A stretch of 64,000 nucleotides of DNA from Bradyrhizobium australiense (GCF_013114825.1 NZ_JAAVLX010000009.1:62001-126000); one strand, 5' to 3'. Shown: positions 8,321-18,004, counted from the first letter of the stretch. The notes: generated by a model not told the origin, from the letters alone. Numbers and translations are program-made.

Positions 8321-9826
8321 TTATTGCTCCCGGGCGCCTCCCTTCCTCAGCCCACCGACAATGTCATCGAACTCCCGACGAAACTGCGGGTTGCTTGAGA
8401 TTGAGTAACCAAGATCACGGTACCACTGGACCGTAAAGTCTGGTCGGAGCTTGTTCAGTTCAGTCAAGCTCTGCTGTGCCTGTTCCAATTGACCCGTGGC
8501 TCCATAGGCCGATGTCAGATCTACATAGGCATACCAGTACAAGTTGTTCAGATTGACCGAGCGCCTGCATTCGTCGATGGCCTCTCCATATTCGCGCACG
8601 TGCAAGTGTGCATGGCAGAGCCAGTAATGCCAAAGGAAAGCAAAAGGATCTCTCGGACTGATGCGGAGAGCCAACTGGGCCGGGGAGAAGGCTTCGCGCG
8701 CCCGCCCGGAGACGACAAATGTGATTGCTTTACTAGCGTAGGCAGTTGGATCATTTGGATCAATTTCGAGCGCAGCATCGTATTCAGCCATGCGCCTCCT
8801 CAGGGTGTCCAAATAAAAGAATGTTTCCTTACTTTATGAGCCCTGGCGTTTGCCGAGCTTTTGGACAGAACTCTGTCGATGAGGTCGATCGCTTGTTTCT
8901 TGTCTTCAACAACGGACGCAGACCACCGGTTATTCACACCAGCGGCTAAAGACCCCGCTTTCCCGATCATGGCCTCAACGTTGTCCGGATCGAGCCGTAG
9001 CGCATTGTCGAACAAGTCCTTTGCCTGAGCATTTCTATTTTCGACCGCGCCGGATAGAACTTTGCCCAGCCGCGCATAATGAAGTCCATGGCATCTGGAT
9101 TCCTCCATCGGTCCGCCTCGCTGCGACGGCTTTCGGCTTGGATCAGTTCAATGTTGAGTGAGCGGGCAAGCCGCGCCATGATCTGGTCTTGCAAGGCGGC
9201 GAGGTTCGTACGATCGCCGTCGAAACGATCGGACCAGACGTCCCGACCGCTCGCGATATCCGTAAGTGATACGTTGACCCGGACCTGACCCCCATTGCGC
9301 CGCACCGCGCCCTGGACTGCCCAGCGGATGCCAAGATCCTTGCCGAGCGTTCTGAAGTCGATCTGCTTGTTCTTGTATGTAAAGGCCGTTCCGCGTCCGA
9401 TAACGAACGCGCCGGGCATTTGCGCGAGGTCGGTCGTCAGATCGGTCGTAATGCCGTCGGCGAAATAGTCCTGCTCCGGATCGTTGTTGAGGTTGCGAAC
9501 GGCAGGACGACTAGTGACAAGCGGGGAGCAATGTCGGGCCGAGCCGTAGCCTCCCTCTGCGTCTGTTGCTTGTCCGGAAACACGTCGGTGCGGAGCGTCT
9601 TCCACATAGTCCAGTAGCCGACGAGGCCACCCGCGATGGCGCCGATAGCGGCAATCGAAGCGAGCGCCCCGCCGATCAACTGCAATCGCGCCCGCAGGCG
9701 ACCCTTTAGATTGCGATCGGATGGCAATTTTCCCGGTTGCCCGCTATCGGACGTCGCTTTGTCCGGTTGCTCGTTATCGGATGCCGGCTTGTCCGGTAAG
9801 TCGCTGGAGACTTCCGAGTTCGTCAC
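8321..9826 (-). pseudogene. TolB-like/TPR membrane protein gene, three frameshifts
   Basis: Read from 9826: an acidic, repetitive N-terminus (ASDNEQPDKATSDSGQPGK), one transmembrane helix (IGGALASIAAIGAIAGGLVG), then a TolB-like domain (DPEQDYFADGITTDLTTDL, VRRNGGQVRVNVSLTD, GRDVWSDRFDGD). TPR repeats follow (AKDLFDNALRLDPDN, YDAALEIDPNDPTAYASKA). This matches the C-terminal part shared with adenylate-cyclase-like proteins. The frame changes near 9494, 9040 and 8810; joining the frames gives one protein of about 500 residues. GGGGGAGG precedes the ATG. It is probably dead unless the sequence has indel errors. Confidence 0.8.
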
Positions 9827-10361
9827 CATTGCCTCCCCCGCAGGAGCCAAACGCCCGGATTTCCCAAGCCGCAGATTTTTTGCCGGCTTGGCGTGGGTCA
9901 CCGTTACTGACTAAGTTCACGCCTCTTGCAACTTGTTGCTGGATGGCCGTCGGTTTTACGACGTCGAATAGATGTCCGGTTGGGGGCCAACAGCGGACCT
10001 TCATCAACCCTCGACAAACGTCGTGAAGTGCGATCCAATACCTTACTCGGCTGGAGATGTATCGTAGCCCCCTATGCTGGAATGCGAATCTCCTCTGTTG
10101 TCAGCTTCTCCCGCGGTAATTTTCGCCCTGCGCCAGATGCTGCGAGTTTCTCACTCAAGCATTAGGTGGGCTGCTGCTCATCGACCCCGGCCGCGCACTG
10201 GCGTCGGCCTATGAGGCCAGGGAGCCATTCTCGACGGACGGCGCTTGTGCACGCCCTTATGCACAGGCCGAGTTAGTGGGCGATCCGTACGAGCTGAGTG
10301 ACCACACTGGCACCCGCCGCACGGGCGACGATATCCGTGGAAACCAACAGGGAGGATTCTC
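9827..10361. other. Intergenic interval without a gene
   Basis: No supported gene was found between the TolB/TPR pseudogene start and the rhodanese gene. The last 20 bases carry a strong ribosome-binding site (CAGGGAGG) for the rhodanese. The interval should contain promoters for both divergent transcripts, but no clear -35/-10 pair stands out. Confidence 0.35.
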
Positions 10362-11213
10362 ATGAGTCAGTATGCTGATCCCAAAGTGCTGGTTGATACC
10401 GCCTGGGTGGTGGCGCACCGGAGCGATCCCGACGTTCGCCTCGTCGAAGTCGACGTTGACACGGGTGGGTACGACCAGGGGCACATTCCGGGTGCGATCG
10501 CCTGGAATTGGACGACACAACTCTGCGATACGCTGCAGCGTGACATCATCCCGCCCGGCGACTTCCGGCGGCTGATGGAGGAGGCAGGGATTGCGAACGA
10601 CACGACCGTGATCCTGTACGGCGACAACAACAACTGGTTCGCCGCCTGGGCGCTGTGGCAGATGAAGATCTACGGCCACTCGGACGTTCGCCTGATGGAC
10701 GGCGGGCGACGCAAATGGCTCGAGGAAGGGCGCGAACTGACGACGGATGTGCCGCAAATCGCCCACACCAGCTACACGGTGCCCACCGAGCCCGATTTCC
10801 TGCTCCGCGCCTATCTCGGCGATGCCCAGGCGGCCGCGGCGCAACAGAGCGCTGCGCTGGTGGACGTGCGCAGCCCCGACGAGTTCACGGGGCGGATCCT
10901 GGCGCCGCCCGGCCTTCCCGAGACATGCCAGCGCGGCGGGCACGTGCCTGGCGCGCGGAACATCCCGTGGGCCAAGGCCTGCAACGAGGACGGCACCTTC
11001 AAGTCGGTAGACGAGCTTCGTGCTCTCTACGAAGGCGAGGGAGTGACCCCGGATCGTCCGACGATCGCCTATTGCCGTATCGGCGAGCGCTCGAGCCACA
11101 CCTGGTTCGTACTCAAGTACCTCCTGGGCTACCCCGACGTGAAGAATTACGATGGTTCCTGGACCGAGTGGGGCAACCTCGTCCGCGCGCCCATTGAGCG
11201 CGCCGCGGCGTGA
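10362..11213 (+). CDS. sseA: Thiosulfate/3-mercaptopyruvate sulfurtransferase (two-domain rhodanese)
   Basis: This 283-residue protein has two rhodanese domains. The first (about 8-125) is catalytically silent and contains VILYGDNNNWFAAWALW. The second (about 160-275) carries the persulfide-forming cysteine at residue 238 in the loop AYCRIGERSSHTW. It transfers sulfane sulfur from thiosulfate or mercaptopyruvate to acceptors such as cyanide or thiols. The CRIGERS loop is the type found in thiosulfate sulfurtransferases, so thiosulfate is the more likely donor. AGGGAGG lies 7 bases before the ATG. It begins a cluster of four plus-strand genes with short gaps. Confidence 0.9.
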   Translation: MSQYADPKVLVDTAWVVAHRSDPDVRLVEVDVDTGGYDQGHIPGAIAWNWTTQLCDTLQRDIIPPGDFRRLMEEAGIANDTTVILYGDNNNWFAAWALWQMKIYGHSDVRLMDGGRRKWLEEGRELTTDVPQIAHTSYTVPTEPDFLLRAYLGDAQAAAAQQSAALVDVRSPDEFTGRILAPPGLPETCQRGGHVPGARNIPWAKACNEDGTFKSVDELRALYEGEGVTPDRPTIAYCRIGERSSHTWFVLKYLLGYPDVKNYDGSWTEWGNLVRAPIERAAA

Positions 11214-11233
11214 TCTCGAAGGAGGTGAACGCG

Positions 11234-11476
11234 ATGCAGAGCGGAACGGTGCTGCGCGCCGAGGACTACCGGCGCCGGCGAGATCGCCTCGAAGGCTGGG
11301 ACATTGGCATCGCCTCGTACAAGCTCGGCGGCCGATACTGCTGCGAGGTGGACAATGCCAGCCCGGGAGGCCGACTGGCGCGAGGCGAAGGGGACACCCG
11401 CGAGGAGGCAGAAGCCGAGGCGCTGAATAAGGCAAGAGAGATGTTGGCGAGAACGCGGGTGTACCCACCGCGCTGA
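11234..11476 (+). CDS. Small orphan-domain protein, free-standing copy (80 aa)
   Basis: The product starts MQSGTVLRAEDY and contains GWDIGIASYKLGGRYCCEVDN, then ARGEGDTREEAEAEALNKA. AAGGAGGTG lies 5 bases before the ATG, a near-perfect ribosome-binding site. The fold reads as a short beta-sheet followed by one amphipathic helix. The last 67 residues of the cyclase/ATPase encoded just downstream are homologous (48 of 67 identical in my hand alignment). No function is known. It lies 20 bases after the rhodanese stop and is probably cotranscribed. Confidence 0.75.
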   Translation: MQSGTVLRAEDYRRRRDRLEGWDIGIASYKLGGRYCCEVDNASPGGRLARGEGDTREEAEAEALNKAREMLARTRVYPPR

Positions 11477-11623
11477 CAATTTGCGCAAGAATCGGCATTC
11501 GGCTTTGCTCAAGTCAGGCGCGGCTTTTTGTCGTTGGAATCAGGGCAAGGCAGCGGCGCCTGCGGCGGCTCGTTGTGCTAGACTTTGAAACAGACCAGGG
11601 CTGGCCAGGCCAGGGAGCGGCGC

Positions 11624-13912
11624 ATGGAATGTCCGAGCTGCCGGGCCGACATTCCGGAGGAGAGCAAGTTCTGCGACGCGTGCGGCGCGGCTCTCCCGGG
11701 CCGGTGCCCATCCTGTGGCGCGGCCATCCGGTCAGGTGCAAAGTTCTGTCCCGCGTGCGGAAAGAGGCTGACGGCGAGCGACCGCAACCCAACCGCCGCC
11801 ACACCAATGGCTCCTATTCCGGCATCCGCCGAGCGCCGGCAGCTCACCGTAATGTTCTGCGATCTCGTCAACTCAACGGTGCTCTCGGCGCGGCTCGACC
11901 CCGAAGACATGCGTGACGTGCTGCGCGTCTATCACGATGGCTGCGCCAGCATTGTCAAAAGATTCGAGGGCTTCGTCGCCAAATACATGGGCGACGGCGT
12001 GCTCGTCTACTTTGGTTACCCGCACGCCCACGAGGACGACGCCGAGCGCGCGGTCCGTGCCGGTCTGGCTCTGGTTGAGACCATCGGCGCAACCGCGCTT
12101 CCGCTGCCGGGCGAGCTGAAGCTGCAAATGCGCGTCGGCATCGCCACCGGCCTGGTGGTGGTCGGCGATCTCATCGGAAGCGGCGCGGCTCGGGAGGAAG
12201 CGGTGGTCGGCGAAACCCCGAACCTGGCTGCGCGGCTGCAGGGGTTGGCGGCCCCGAACTCCGTCGTGATCGCCACCGACACAAGGCGCCTGACGGGCGG
12301 GCTGTTCGAGTACTGCGACCTCGGCCCTGCGACGCTCAAAGGCTTCGCTGATCCGGTGCGGGCATGGCAGGTGGTCGGCCCGAGCGCTATCGAGAGCCGC
12401 TTCGAGGCGCTTCACGCCGCCGGTACCACGACGCCGCTGATCGGCCGCGACGAAGAACTCGAGCTCTTGATGCGCCGCTGGCAGCAGGCCAAGGGGGGCG
12501 ATGGCCGGGTCGTGCTGCTGTCTGGCGAACCGGGCATCGGGAAGTCGCGCGTAACCGAGGCAATCGAAGAACGGTTGAGCGGCGAAGCGCACATTCGGAT
12601 GCGCTTCTTCTGTTCGCCTTATCACGGGGAGGCCGCGCTTCATCCCATCGTCAGCCAGTTAGAGCACGCCGCCGGATTTGAACGGGACGACAACGCCGAA
12701 AGCCGGCTTGGCAAGCTTGAGGCGATCCTCGCCCCATCGACGAAGACCATGAAGCAAGCCACCGCCCTGTTGGCTGACCTGTTATCGATCGGCGGCGATC
12801 GCTATCCGCCGCCAAACCTGGATCCGCAGAGGCGCAAGGAAGGAACCCTGAAGGCACTCTTCGCACAGCTCGCCGGGCTGGCTGCGGATCGACCGGTGCT
12901 GATGGTCTTCGAGGACGTACATTGGATCGATCCGATTTCGCTCGAGCTGCTCGAGCTGACGGTGGAGCGGATTTCGTCCTTGCGCGTGCTGCTGGTCATT
13001 ACCTTTCGGCCAGAGTTCCAGTCGCCGTGGACTGGCGACGCGCACGTGACGACATTGGCGCTCAACCGTCTGGGCCGCCAACACGGCGCCGAATTGGTGA
13101 AGTGCCTCACCGGTAACAAGCAGCTGCCTTCGGCTATCCTTGATCAAATCACCGCGCACGCCGACGGCGTACCACTGTTCGTCGAGGAACTGACCAAGGC
13201 GGTGCTGGAAAGCGGTCTGCTAGGCGATGCGGGTGACCGCTACGTCTTGAACGGTCCGGTGCCGCCGCTGGCGATCCCAACGACGCTGCATGCCTCATTG
13301 ATGGCGCGGCTGGATCGGTTGGCGCCGATCCGAGAGGTCGCGCAAATCGGCGCCGCGATTGGCCGCGAGTTTTCTTACGAGTTGTTGGCCGCCCTGGTCC
13401 CGCTCCCGGAAAGCACCTTGCAAGAGGCCGTGGACCGCCTCGTCCATTCCGAGCTGGTCTTCTGCCGCGGCAGGCCGCCGGGCGCGACCTACACGTTCAA
13501 GCACGCGCTGATCCGGGATGCGGCGTATACGACCTTGCTGCGCAGCCGACGACAGGAGCTGCACGCACGGATTGCGCAAGTGCTGGAAGATCGGTTTCCG
13601 GAAACGGTGGAATTGCATCCTGAGATCCTCGCCCACCATTGGTCGCAAGCGGGCCTGGTCGAGAAAGCGGCCTTTTATGCAGGAAAGACCTGGCTGCACG
13701 CCGACGGCTATCAGCGACGGAAGCAGCGCCTCGGTGGCTGGGAGATCGGGGTGATCTCGTACAAGCTGGGCAACCGATATCGCTGCGAGGTGGACAATGT
13801 CAGCCCCGGAGCACGCCTCGCGCGCGGCGAGGGCCCCACCCGGGCGGAGGCGGAAGCGCAGGCCCTGAACGAAGCGCGCAAGCTGTTGGCTAGAACGCGG
13901 GTGCGCTCCTAG
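11624..13912 (+). CDS. Class III nucleotidyl cyclase-ATPase with replaced C-terminus
   Basis: 762 residues. Residues 1-48 hold double zinc ribbons (CPSC, CDAC, CPSC, CPAC). Residues 70-250 are a class III cyclase domain with metal-binding Asp80 (FCDLVNST) and Asp124 (MGDGVLVYFG). From about 273 there is an AAA/NACHT-type ATPase with Walker A GEPGIGKS (301-308) and Walker B-like VFEDVHWID. Relatives are usually over 1000 residues and end in TPR repeats. Here the protein switches at about residue 696 to a copy of the small orphan domain encoded just upstream. Whether it makes cyclic nucleotides is unproven. The ATG at 11624 is preceded by GGGAG and starts directly at the zinc ribbon. Confidence 0.85.
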   Translation: MECPSCRADIPEESKFCDACGAALPGRCPSCGAAIRSGAKFCPACGKRLTASDRNPTAATPMAPIPASAERRQLTVMFCDLVNSTVLSARLDPEDMRDVLRVYHDGCASIVKRFEGFVAKYMGDGVLVYFGYPHAHEDDAERAVRAGLALVETIGATALPLPGELKLQMRVGIATGLVVVGDLIGSGAAREEAVVGETPNLAARLQGLAAPNSVVIATDTRRLTGGLFEYCDLGPATLKGFADPVRAWQVVGPSAIESRFEALHAAGTTTPLIGRDEELELLMRRWQQAKGGDGRVVLLSGEPGIGKSRVTEAIEERLSGEAHIRMRFFCSPYHGEAALHPIVSQLEHAAGFERDDNAESRLGKLEAILAPSTKTMKQATALLADLLSIGGDRYPPPNLDPQRRKEGTLKALFAQLAGLAADRPVLMVFEDVHWIDPISLELLELTVERISSLRVLLVITFRPEFQSPWTGDAHVTTLALNRLGRQHGAELVKCLTGNKQLPSAILDQITAHADGVPLFVEELTKAVLESGLLGDAGDRYVLNGPVPPLAIPTTLHASLMARLDRLAPIREVAQIGAAIGREFSYELLAALVPLPESTLQEAVDRLVHSELVFCRGRPPGATYTFKHALIRDAAYTTLLRSRRQELHARIAQVLEDRFPETVELHPEILAHHWSQAGLVEKAAFYAGKTWLHADGYQRRKQRLGGWEIGVISYKLGNRYRCEVDNVSPGARLARGEGPTRAEAEAQALNEARKLLARTRVRS

Positions 13913-13944
13913 CTAACCTGAAGATTGCGGGAGGGTGCGGTGAA

Positions 13945-14628
13945 ATGGCTAATCAATGGCTATTCAAGAGCGAGACTTATGATAACTGCAATTGCGCAAT
14001 GAATTGTGGTTGCCAGTTCAATTTGCCGAGTACCCACGGCTATTGTCAGTCGGCCTTCGTTGGCACCATCGTTGAAGGCCACTTTAACGATACGCCGCTC
14101 GCAGGCCTGAACTGGGCGGCGCTGTACAAGTGGCCCGGCGAAATCAAAGACGGAAACGGCCGGCGCCAGATCGTTATCGACGAGCATGCGGATGAAGCTC
14201 AACGGATCGCGCTTGAAACGATCATCTCAGGCGAGGCATGCGAACCCTTGAGCAATCTTTTCGCCGTATTCGCGCCCACATGCTCAGAATTTTGCGAGAC
14301 ATTGTTCCTACCGATTGATCTCGAAGCGGACTTGGAACTCAGAACCGCAAGGGTAGAGATACCCGGAGTCATGCGGAGCAGCGGCAGGCCGATGATCAAC
14401 GAGTTTACTGGTCAACCATTCCACATTGCGCTGGCGCGCCCTAGCGGCAGCTTCGAGTTTACCTACGCAGAAATCGGGCTAGGTACCACCTCGGCCACGG
14501 GTGACATGGAAATGGCGTTCGAAGATTCATGGGCGCACTTTTGTGTTCACCACTTCAATCAGGATGGCTTGGTCCGAGAAAGATCAAGGCTCACGGCATG
14601 GCTTGAGCGCATGAGGCCGCGCCCGTGA
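13945..14628 (+). CDS. DUF1326-family protein
   Basis: The 227-residue protein opens WLFKSETYDNCNCAMNCGCQ; the clustered cysteines and the YDNCNC..NCGCQF start are diagnostic of DUF1326. Further conserved parts are the AFVGTIVEGHF strand, AVFAPTCSEF and FTYAEIGLGTT. The family is a beta-rich fold with conserved cysteines and no established function; metal binding is plausible. It follows the cyclase/ATPase gene by 32 bases and may be in its operon. Confidence 0.85.
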   Translation: MANQWLFKSETYDNCNCAMNCGCQFNLPSTHGYCQSAFVGTIVEGHFNDTPLAGLNWAALYKWPGEIKDGNGRRQIVIDEHADEAQRIALETIISGEACEPLSNLFAVFAPTCSEFCETLFLPIDLEADLELRTARVEIPGVMRSSGRPMINEFTGQPFHIALARPSGSFEFTYAEIGLGTTSATGDMEMAFEDSWAHFCVHHFNQDGLVRERSRLTAWLERMRPRP

Positions 14629-14853
14629 CGCAACGCGTTACGTTCTAGTGTGGATAAGCGTCGATTTGGCCTCGCCTTCGCCATTCCGGTCTACCCTTGA
14701 CTGCCGACATGTGAGGCGATCGCCGGCTTTGTCGGTGTGGGACCGGAAGCTTGCGCCTGGCCGCCCCAACCGCGGGGCCTGACTTCCGGGCAGTCGAGAA
14801 GCTTGCTATACTGCGCGCCAGTTGGGGCCTCGAAACACGGTATGGAGGCCAAC

Positions 14854-15963
14854 ATGACCCGCATATTGGGACGGCGTGACTTCCTCGCAGGCTCTGCGGC
14901 CCTCGCGGTGAGCGGCGGCTTCACGTGCGTCGAGTTCGCTTCGGCAGCACCGATCGAGGTGCCGATGGTCGATAAGCTGTCAATCAGGGTGCTCGTCGAC
15001 TCCACACACAATCTTTTCCTGCGCCCGGCAACGGTCAACGGCGTGAGCGTGCAGCCGACCCCCGTGTCGGCCGGGTTTCCCAATGTGATACACACACAAT
15101 GGGGCCTGTCGCTGTGGCTCGAATCCCAGCGCGGCAACGAATCCCGCACCCTGATGCTCGATTACGGCTACACGCCCGACGTGCTTATCAACAACATGGG
15201 CATCATGGGCGTCGACGTGAAGAAGATCGACGGCTTGATCGTCAGCCACGGCCATTTCGATCATTACGGCGGCCTCATGGGATTCCTCGACAAGCACCGT
15301 GGCGCTCTGCCGGCGGACGTGAAGCTCTATGCCGGCGGGGAGGACAATTTCTGTCATCGCCTGATCGGGGCGCCGGGTCAATTCACCGACTTCGGCACGC
15401 TCGACCGGCGCGCTCTGGCCGCTCAGAAGGTCGCGACCGTCCTGTGCGAGCACCCGACCGTGATCGCCGGCCACGCCTTCACCACCGGGCAGATCAAGCG
15501 GTCCGGCATTGAAAAGGTCTTGCCCAACACCATGGTGGAGTACGGGATTAAGGACGGGCTAGGTTGCGATGCCACCCAATACACGCATTTCTCGGCGGCG
15601 GAACTGCAGGGCAAGGTCGTCCCGGACGAGCATACCCACGAGCACGCGACCTGCTTCAACGTGAAGGACCGCGGCCTCGTCGTCATCACGTCGTGCGGCC
15701 ATGTTGGCATTCTCAACACCATCCGGCAGGCGCAGGAAGTCTCCGGTATCAATAAACTGCATGCACTGATCGGCGGCTTCCATCTCGGGCCGGCGACGCC
15801 CGACTATACCGATCAGGTCGTCGCCGAGCTGAAGACGTTCGCGCCCGACGCGGTGGTGCCGATGCACTGCAGCGGCCAGACCTTCGTCGATTCCGTGCAG
15901 AAGATCATGCCGGACAGGCTGCTGCTGGCCTCGGCGGCGGCGCGGCTCAATTTCGGCGCGTGA
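14854..15963 (+). CDS. Tat-exported metallo-beta-lactamase-fold hydrolase
   Basis: The 369-residue precursor starts MTRILGRRDFLAGSAALAVS, a twin-arginine signal, so the folded enzyme goes to the periplasm. The zinc site is SHGHFDHYGG (His132, His134, Asp136, His137), with later ligands probably in the TSCGHVGI and MHCSG segments. This matches the YtnP/7,8-dihydropterin-synthase-like branch of the family. The substrate is unknown. TGGAGGCC lies 4 bases before the chosen ATG. Its stop overlaps the GTG of the SCO1 gene, so the two are translationally coupled and probably work together. Confidence 0.85.
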   Translation: MTRILGRRDFLAGSAALAVSGGFTCVEFASAAPIEVPMVDKLSIRVLVDSTHNLFLRPATVNGVSVQPTPVSAGFPNVIHTQWGLSLWLESQRGNESRTLMLDYGYTPDVLINNMGIMGVDVKKIDGLIVSHGHFDHYGGLMGFLDKHRGALPADVKLYAGGEDNFCHRLIGAPGQFTDFGTLDRRALAAQKVATVLCEHPTVIAGHAFTTGQIKRSGIEKVLPNTMVEYGIKDGLGCDATQYTHFSAAELQGKVVPDEHTHEHATCFNVKDRGLVVITSCGHVGILNTIRQAQEVSGINKLHALIGGFHLGPATPDYTDQVVAELKTFAPDAVVPMHCSGQTFVDSVQKIMPDRLLLASAAARLNFGA

Positions 15964-16589
15964 TTGCGACCCGTCGGCGCGTTCTCGGTCTCGCGGCCGG
16001 CCTCCTGCTGGCCGACGCACAATGCTCGTTGCTGGCACAATCGCCCGAGGAGACGTCTGCCGCGCGCCTGATGGACGACCTGATGTGGAACCGCGGTCCG
16101 ATCGGTGGGCCGTTCGCTCTGATCGACCACACCGGCAAACTTCGTACCGACGAGGATTTTCGCGGCAAACTTCTGCTGATCTACTTCGGTTACAGCTATT
16201 GCCCGGACGTGTGTCCAACCGATCTGCAGCAGATCGGTCTGGCGGTCGATGGATTAGGGGCCGGAGCGGAAGCGGTCCAGCCGATTTTCATCACGCTTGA
16301 TCCCGAGCGCGACACCGCTGCGCACCTCGCCGATTACGTGCCGCTATTCCACCCGCGGCTGATCGGCTTAACTGGCAGTGCGGAGCAGATTCGGCGCATG
16401 GCGCTCGCCTTCAAGGTCTATTACGCCAAATACCCGCCTGACAGCCCGGATTACGTCATCGACCATTCTTCGTTCGTGTACTTAGTCGATAAAGCCGGAA
16501 AATACATCGGCTTCTTTCCGTCCGGCACCGCGGCCGACCGCATAATAGAAATGATCACTCTGCATCTTTCGGATAGGACGAAGAGATAA
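15960..16589 (+). CDS. SCO1/SenC-type copper chaperone
   Basis: 209 residues with a Tat-like leader (ATRRRVLGLAAGLLLADA). The thioredoxin fold carries the SCO copper site: Cys81 and Cys85 in YCPDVCPTDLQQ, and His169 in VIDHSSF. The family delivers copper to the CuA centre of cytochrome oxidase or reduces its cysteines. It starts with GTG overlapping the stop of the hydrolase gene (GTGA). No oxidase subunits are nearby, so its client may instead be the coupled metallo-hydrolase or an oxidase encoded elsewhere. Confidence 0.88.
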   Translation: MIATRRRVLGLAAGLLLADAQCSLLAQSPEETSAARLMDDLMWNRGPIGGPFALIDHTGKLRTDEDFRGKLLLIYFGYSYCPDVCPTDLQQIGLAVDGLGAGAEAVQPIFITLDPERDTAAHLADYVPLFHPRLIGLTGSAEQIRRMALAFKVYYAKYPPDSPDYVIDHSSFVYLVDKAGKYIGFFPSGTAADRIIEMITLHLSDRTKR

Positions 16590-16734
16590 CTTCTATGGGA
16601 AACGGACGTCAATGTTCGGGTCTCTTGCTTGAGGCTTTCAGCTTCGCTCCATTACATCGAAAACTTCTTGAACGAGTAGCCTCGAGCATTTGTCTGACTG
16701 CGACGGATACATTGCTGCATGGATGTCGATGTCG

Positions 16735-16850
16735 GCTCAGGGTCACGAGCGTCGCCCTCTGCCATACTCGGTTGTCCGACAATTTCCGCTATACGCTGTT
16801 AGCGACCGAGGTCTTGTGGCGGTGCAAACGTCGCTCAGGGCCAAGTGCGG
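16735..16850 (+). repeat. Direct repeat, copy 1
   Basis: About 116 bases starting GCTCAGGGTCACGAGCGTCG recur in the same orientation at 18005-18121. The shared blocks include GGGTCACGAGCGTCGCCCTC, TTCCGCTAT and TGTGGCGGTGCAA. The copies differ by scattered substitutions, so the duplication is old or both belong to a dispersed intergenic repeat family. The two copies bracket the nitronate monooxygenase gene. Confidence 0.8.
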
Positions 16851-16956
16851 AACTCTTCCTTCTCCACCAAATCGCGGCGTCTTGCATCCACTGGCGGTGC
16901 TATGCTGGATTCGGCTGCAGCGGTGGGGGATACACGACGAACGTGAGGAGCCGATC

Positions 16957-17973
16957 ATGCTGCGCACGCCGCTTTGCCGACTGTTGGACATCGAAGTGCC
17001 GGTTTTCGCCGCACCGATGGGGTTTGTCACCGGTCCCGAGCTTGCCGCAGCGGTGAGCAATGCCGGCGGACTGGGGATCATGTCATTCAGCGGCAATCCG
17101 CCGGCGGTGCTGCGGGAGGAGATTCGACGCCTCCGGTCTCTCACAGGCAAGCCGTTCGGCATTGGCGTATTGCTGAGCGGGCCGCACCTGCCTTTCCCGG
17201 TCGAGGCCGCCATCGATGTCTGCATCGAGGAGCAGGTTCCGGTCCTCTTGACCTTCTGGGGTGATCCGACCGCCGTTGCCAGGCGAGCCAAAGCCGCCGG
17301 GGTGAAGGTGATCGATCAGGTCGGCTCTGTAGCCGATGCCGAAAGGGCGGTCCGCGCGGGTGTCGATGCTGTTGTCGCTCAGGGCGTGGAAGCCGGAGGT
17401 CATGTCGCCGGAGAGGTCACGACGTTGGCGCTGGTGCCACGTGTTGTGGACGCGGTAGCGCCCGTTCCAGTCATCGCGGCCGGTGGCATTGCAGATGCGC
17501 GGGGCTTCGTCGCCGCTCTCGCGCTCGGAGCCCAGGGCGTGATGATCGGCACCCGACTGATCGCGACACCCGAAGCCTACGCCCATCCGATCTACAAACA
17601 GAAAATCATTGACACGACTGAAGATCAGACGGTTCGCACAACGCTTTTCGGTCACGGCTGGCCAAACGCGCCTCATCGCACCCTGCGTACACCCTTTGTC
17701 GAGCACTGGTTGCCGGAGGAGACACGCGGCAGTGAGCAGAGGCCTGATGAACCGCAGATCGGCGAGACTAGGATCGGCGGCCAGCTGGTGCCGCTCTTAC
17801 GTTTCATGGGGTTTCCGCCGACGCCAGCCACTTCCGGCGATCTTGAGTGCATGGACTTTCTTGCGGGACAGGGTGTCGGTTTGGTGCAGACGATCAAGCC
17901 GGCGGCAGATGTTGTCCAAGAACTCGTCAATGGTGCCCGCCAGATCATTTCCCAACTCGCCGAGCGCGATTGA
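16957..17973 (+). CDS. Nitronate monooxygenase (2-nitropropane dioxygenase family)
   Basis: 338 residues forming an FMN-binding TIM barrel. It starts TPLCRLLDIEVPVFAAPMG, the usual flavin-binding N-terminus, and continues with AAVSNAGGLGIMS, then VVAQGVEAGGHVAGEV and VIAAGGIADARGF, and GVMIGTR (phosphate-binding). The family oxidises alkyl nitronates such as propionate 3-nitronate with O2. It stands alone between two direct repeats. GTGAGGAG precedes the ATG at 16957; an upstream in-frame extension to 16690 would read through repeat sequence and is rejected. Confidence 0.88.
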   Translation: MLRTPLCRLLDIEVPVFAAPMGFVTGPELAAAVSNAGGLGIMSFSGNPPAVLREEIRRLRSLTGKPFGIGVLLSGPHLPFPVEAAIDVCIEEQVPVLLTFWGDPTAVARRAKAAGVKVIDQVGSVADAERAVRAGVDAVVAQGVEAGGHVAGEVTTLALVPRVVDAVAPVPVIAAGGIADARGFVAALALGAQGVMIGTRLIATPEAYAHPIYKQKIIDTTEDQTVRTTLFGHGWPNAPHRTLRTPFVEHWLPEETRGSEQRPDEPQIGETRIGGQLVPLLRFMGFPPTPATSGDLECMDFLAGQGVGLVQTIKPAADVVQELVNGARQIISQLAERD

Positions 17974-18004
17974 AACAGGCGGGTGGCAGATGGCGCCTCG
18001 GTCC

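Noticed and set aside
10257..11498. Long minus-strand frame over the rhodanese gene
   Set aside because: Antisense shadow; the plus-strand rhodanese has its active-site Cys loop and a strong ribosome-binding site.
16690..16956. Longer nitronate monooxygenase start
   Set aside because: The extension reads through the direct repeat and lacks family similarity, while ATG 16957 has a good ribosome-binding site and a typical N-terminus.
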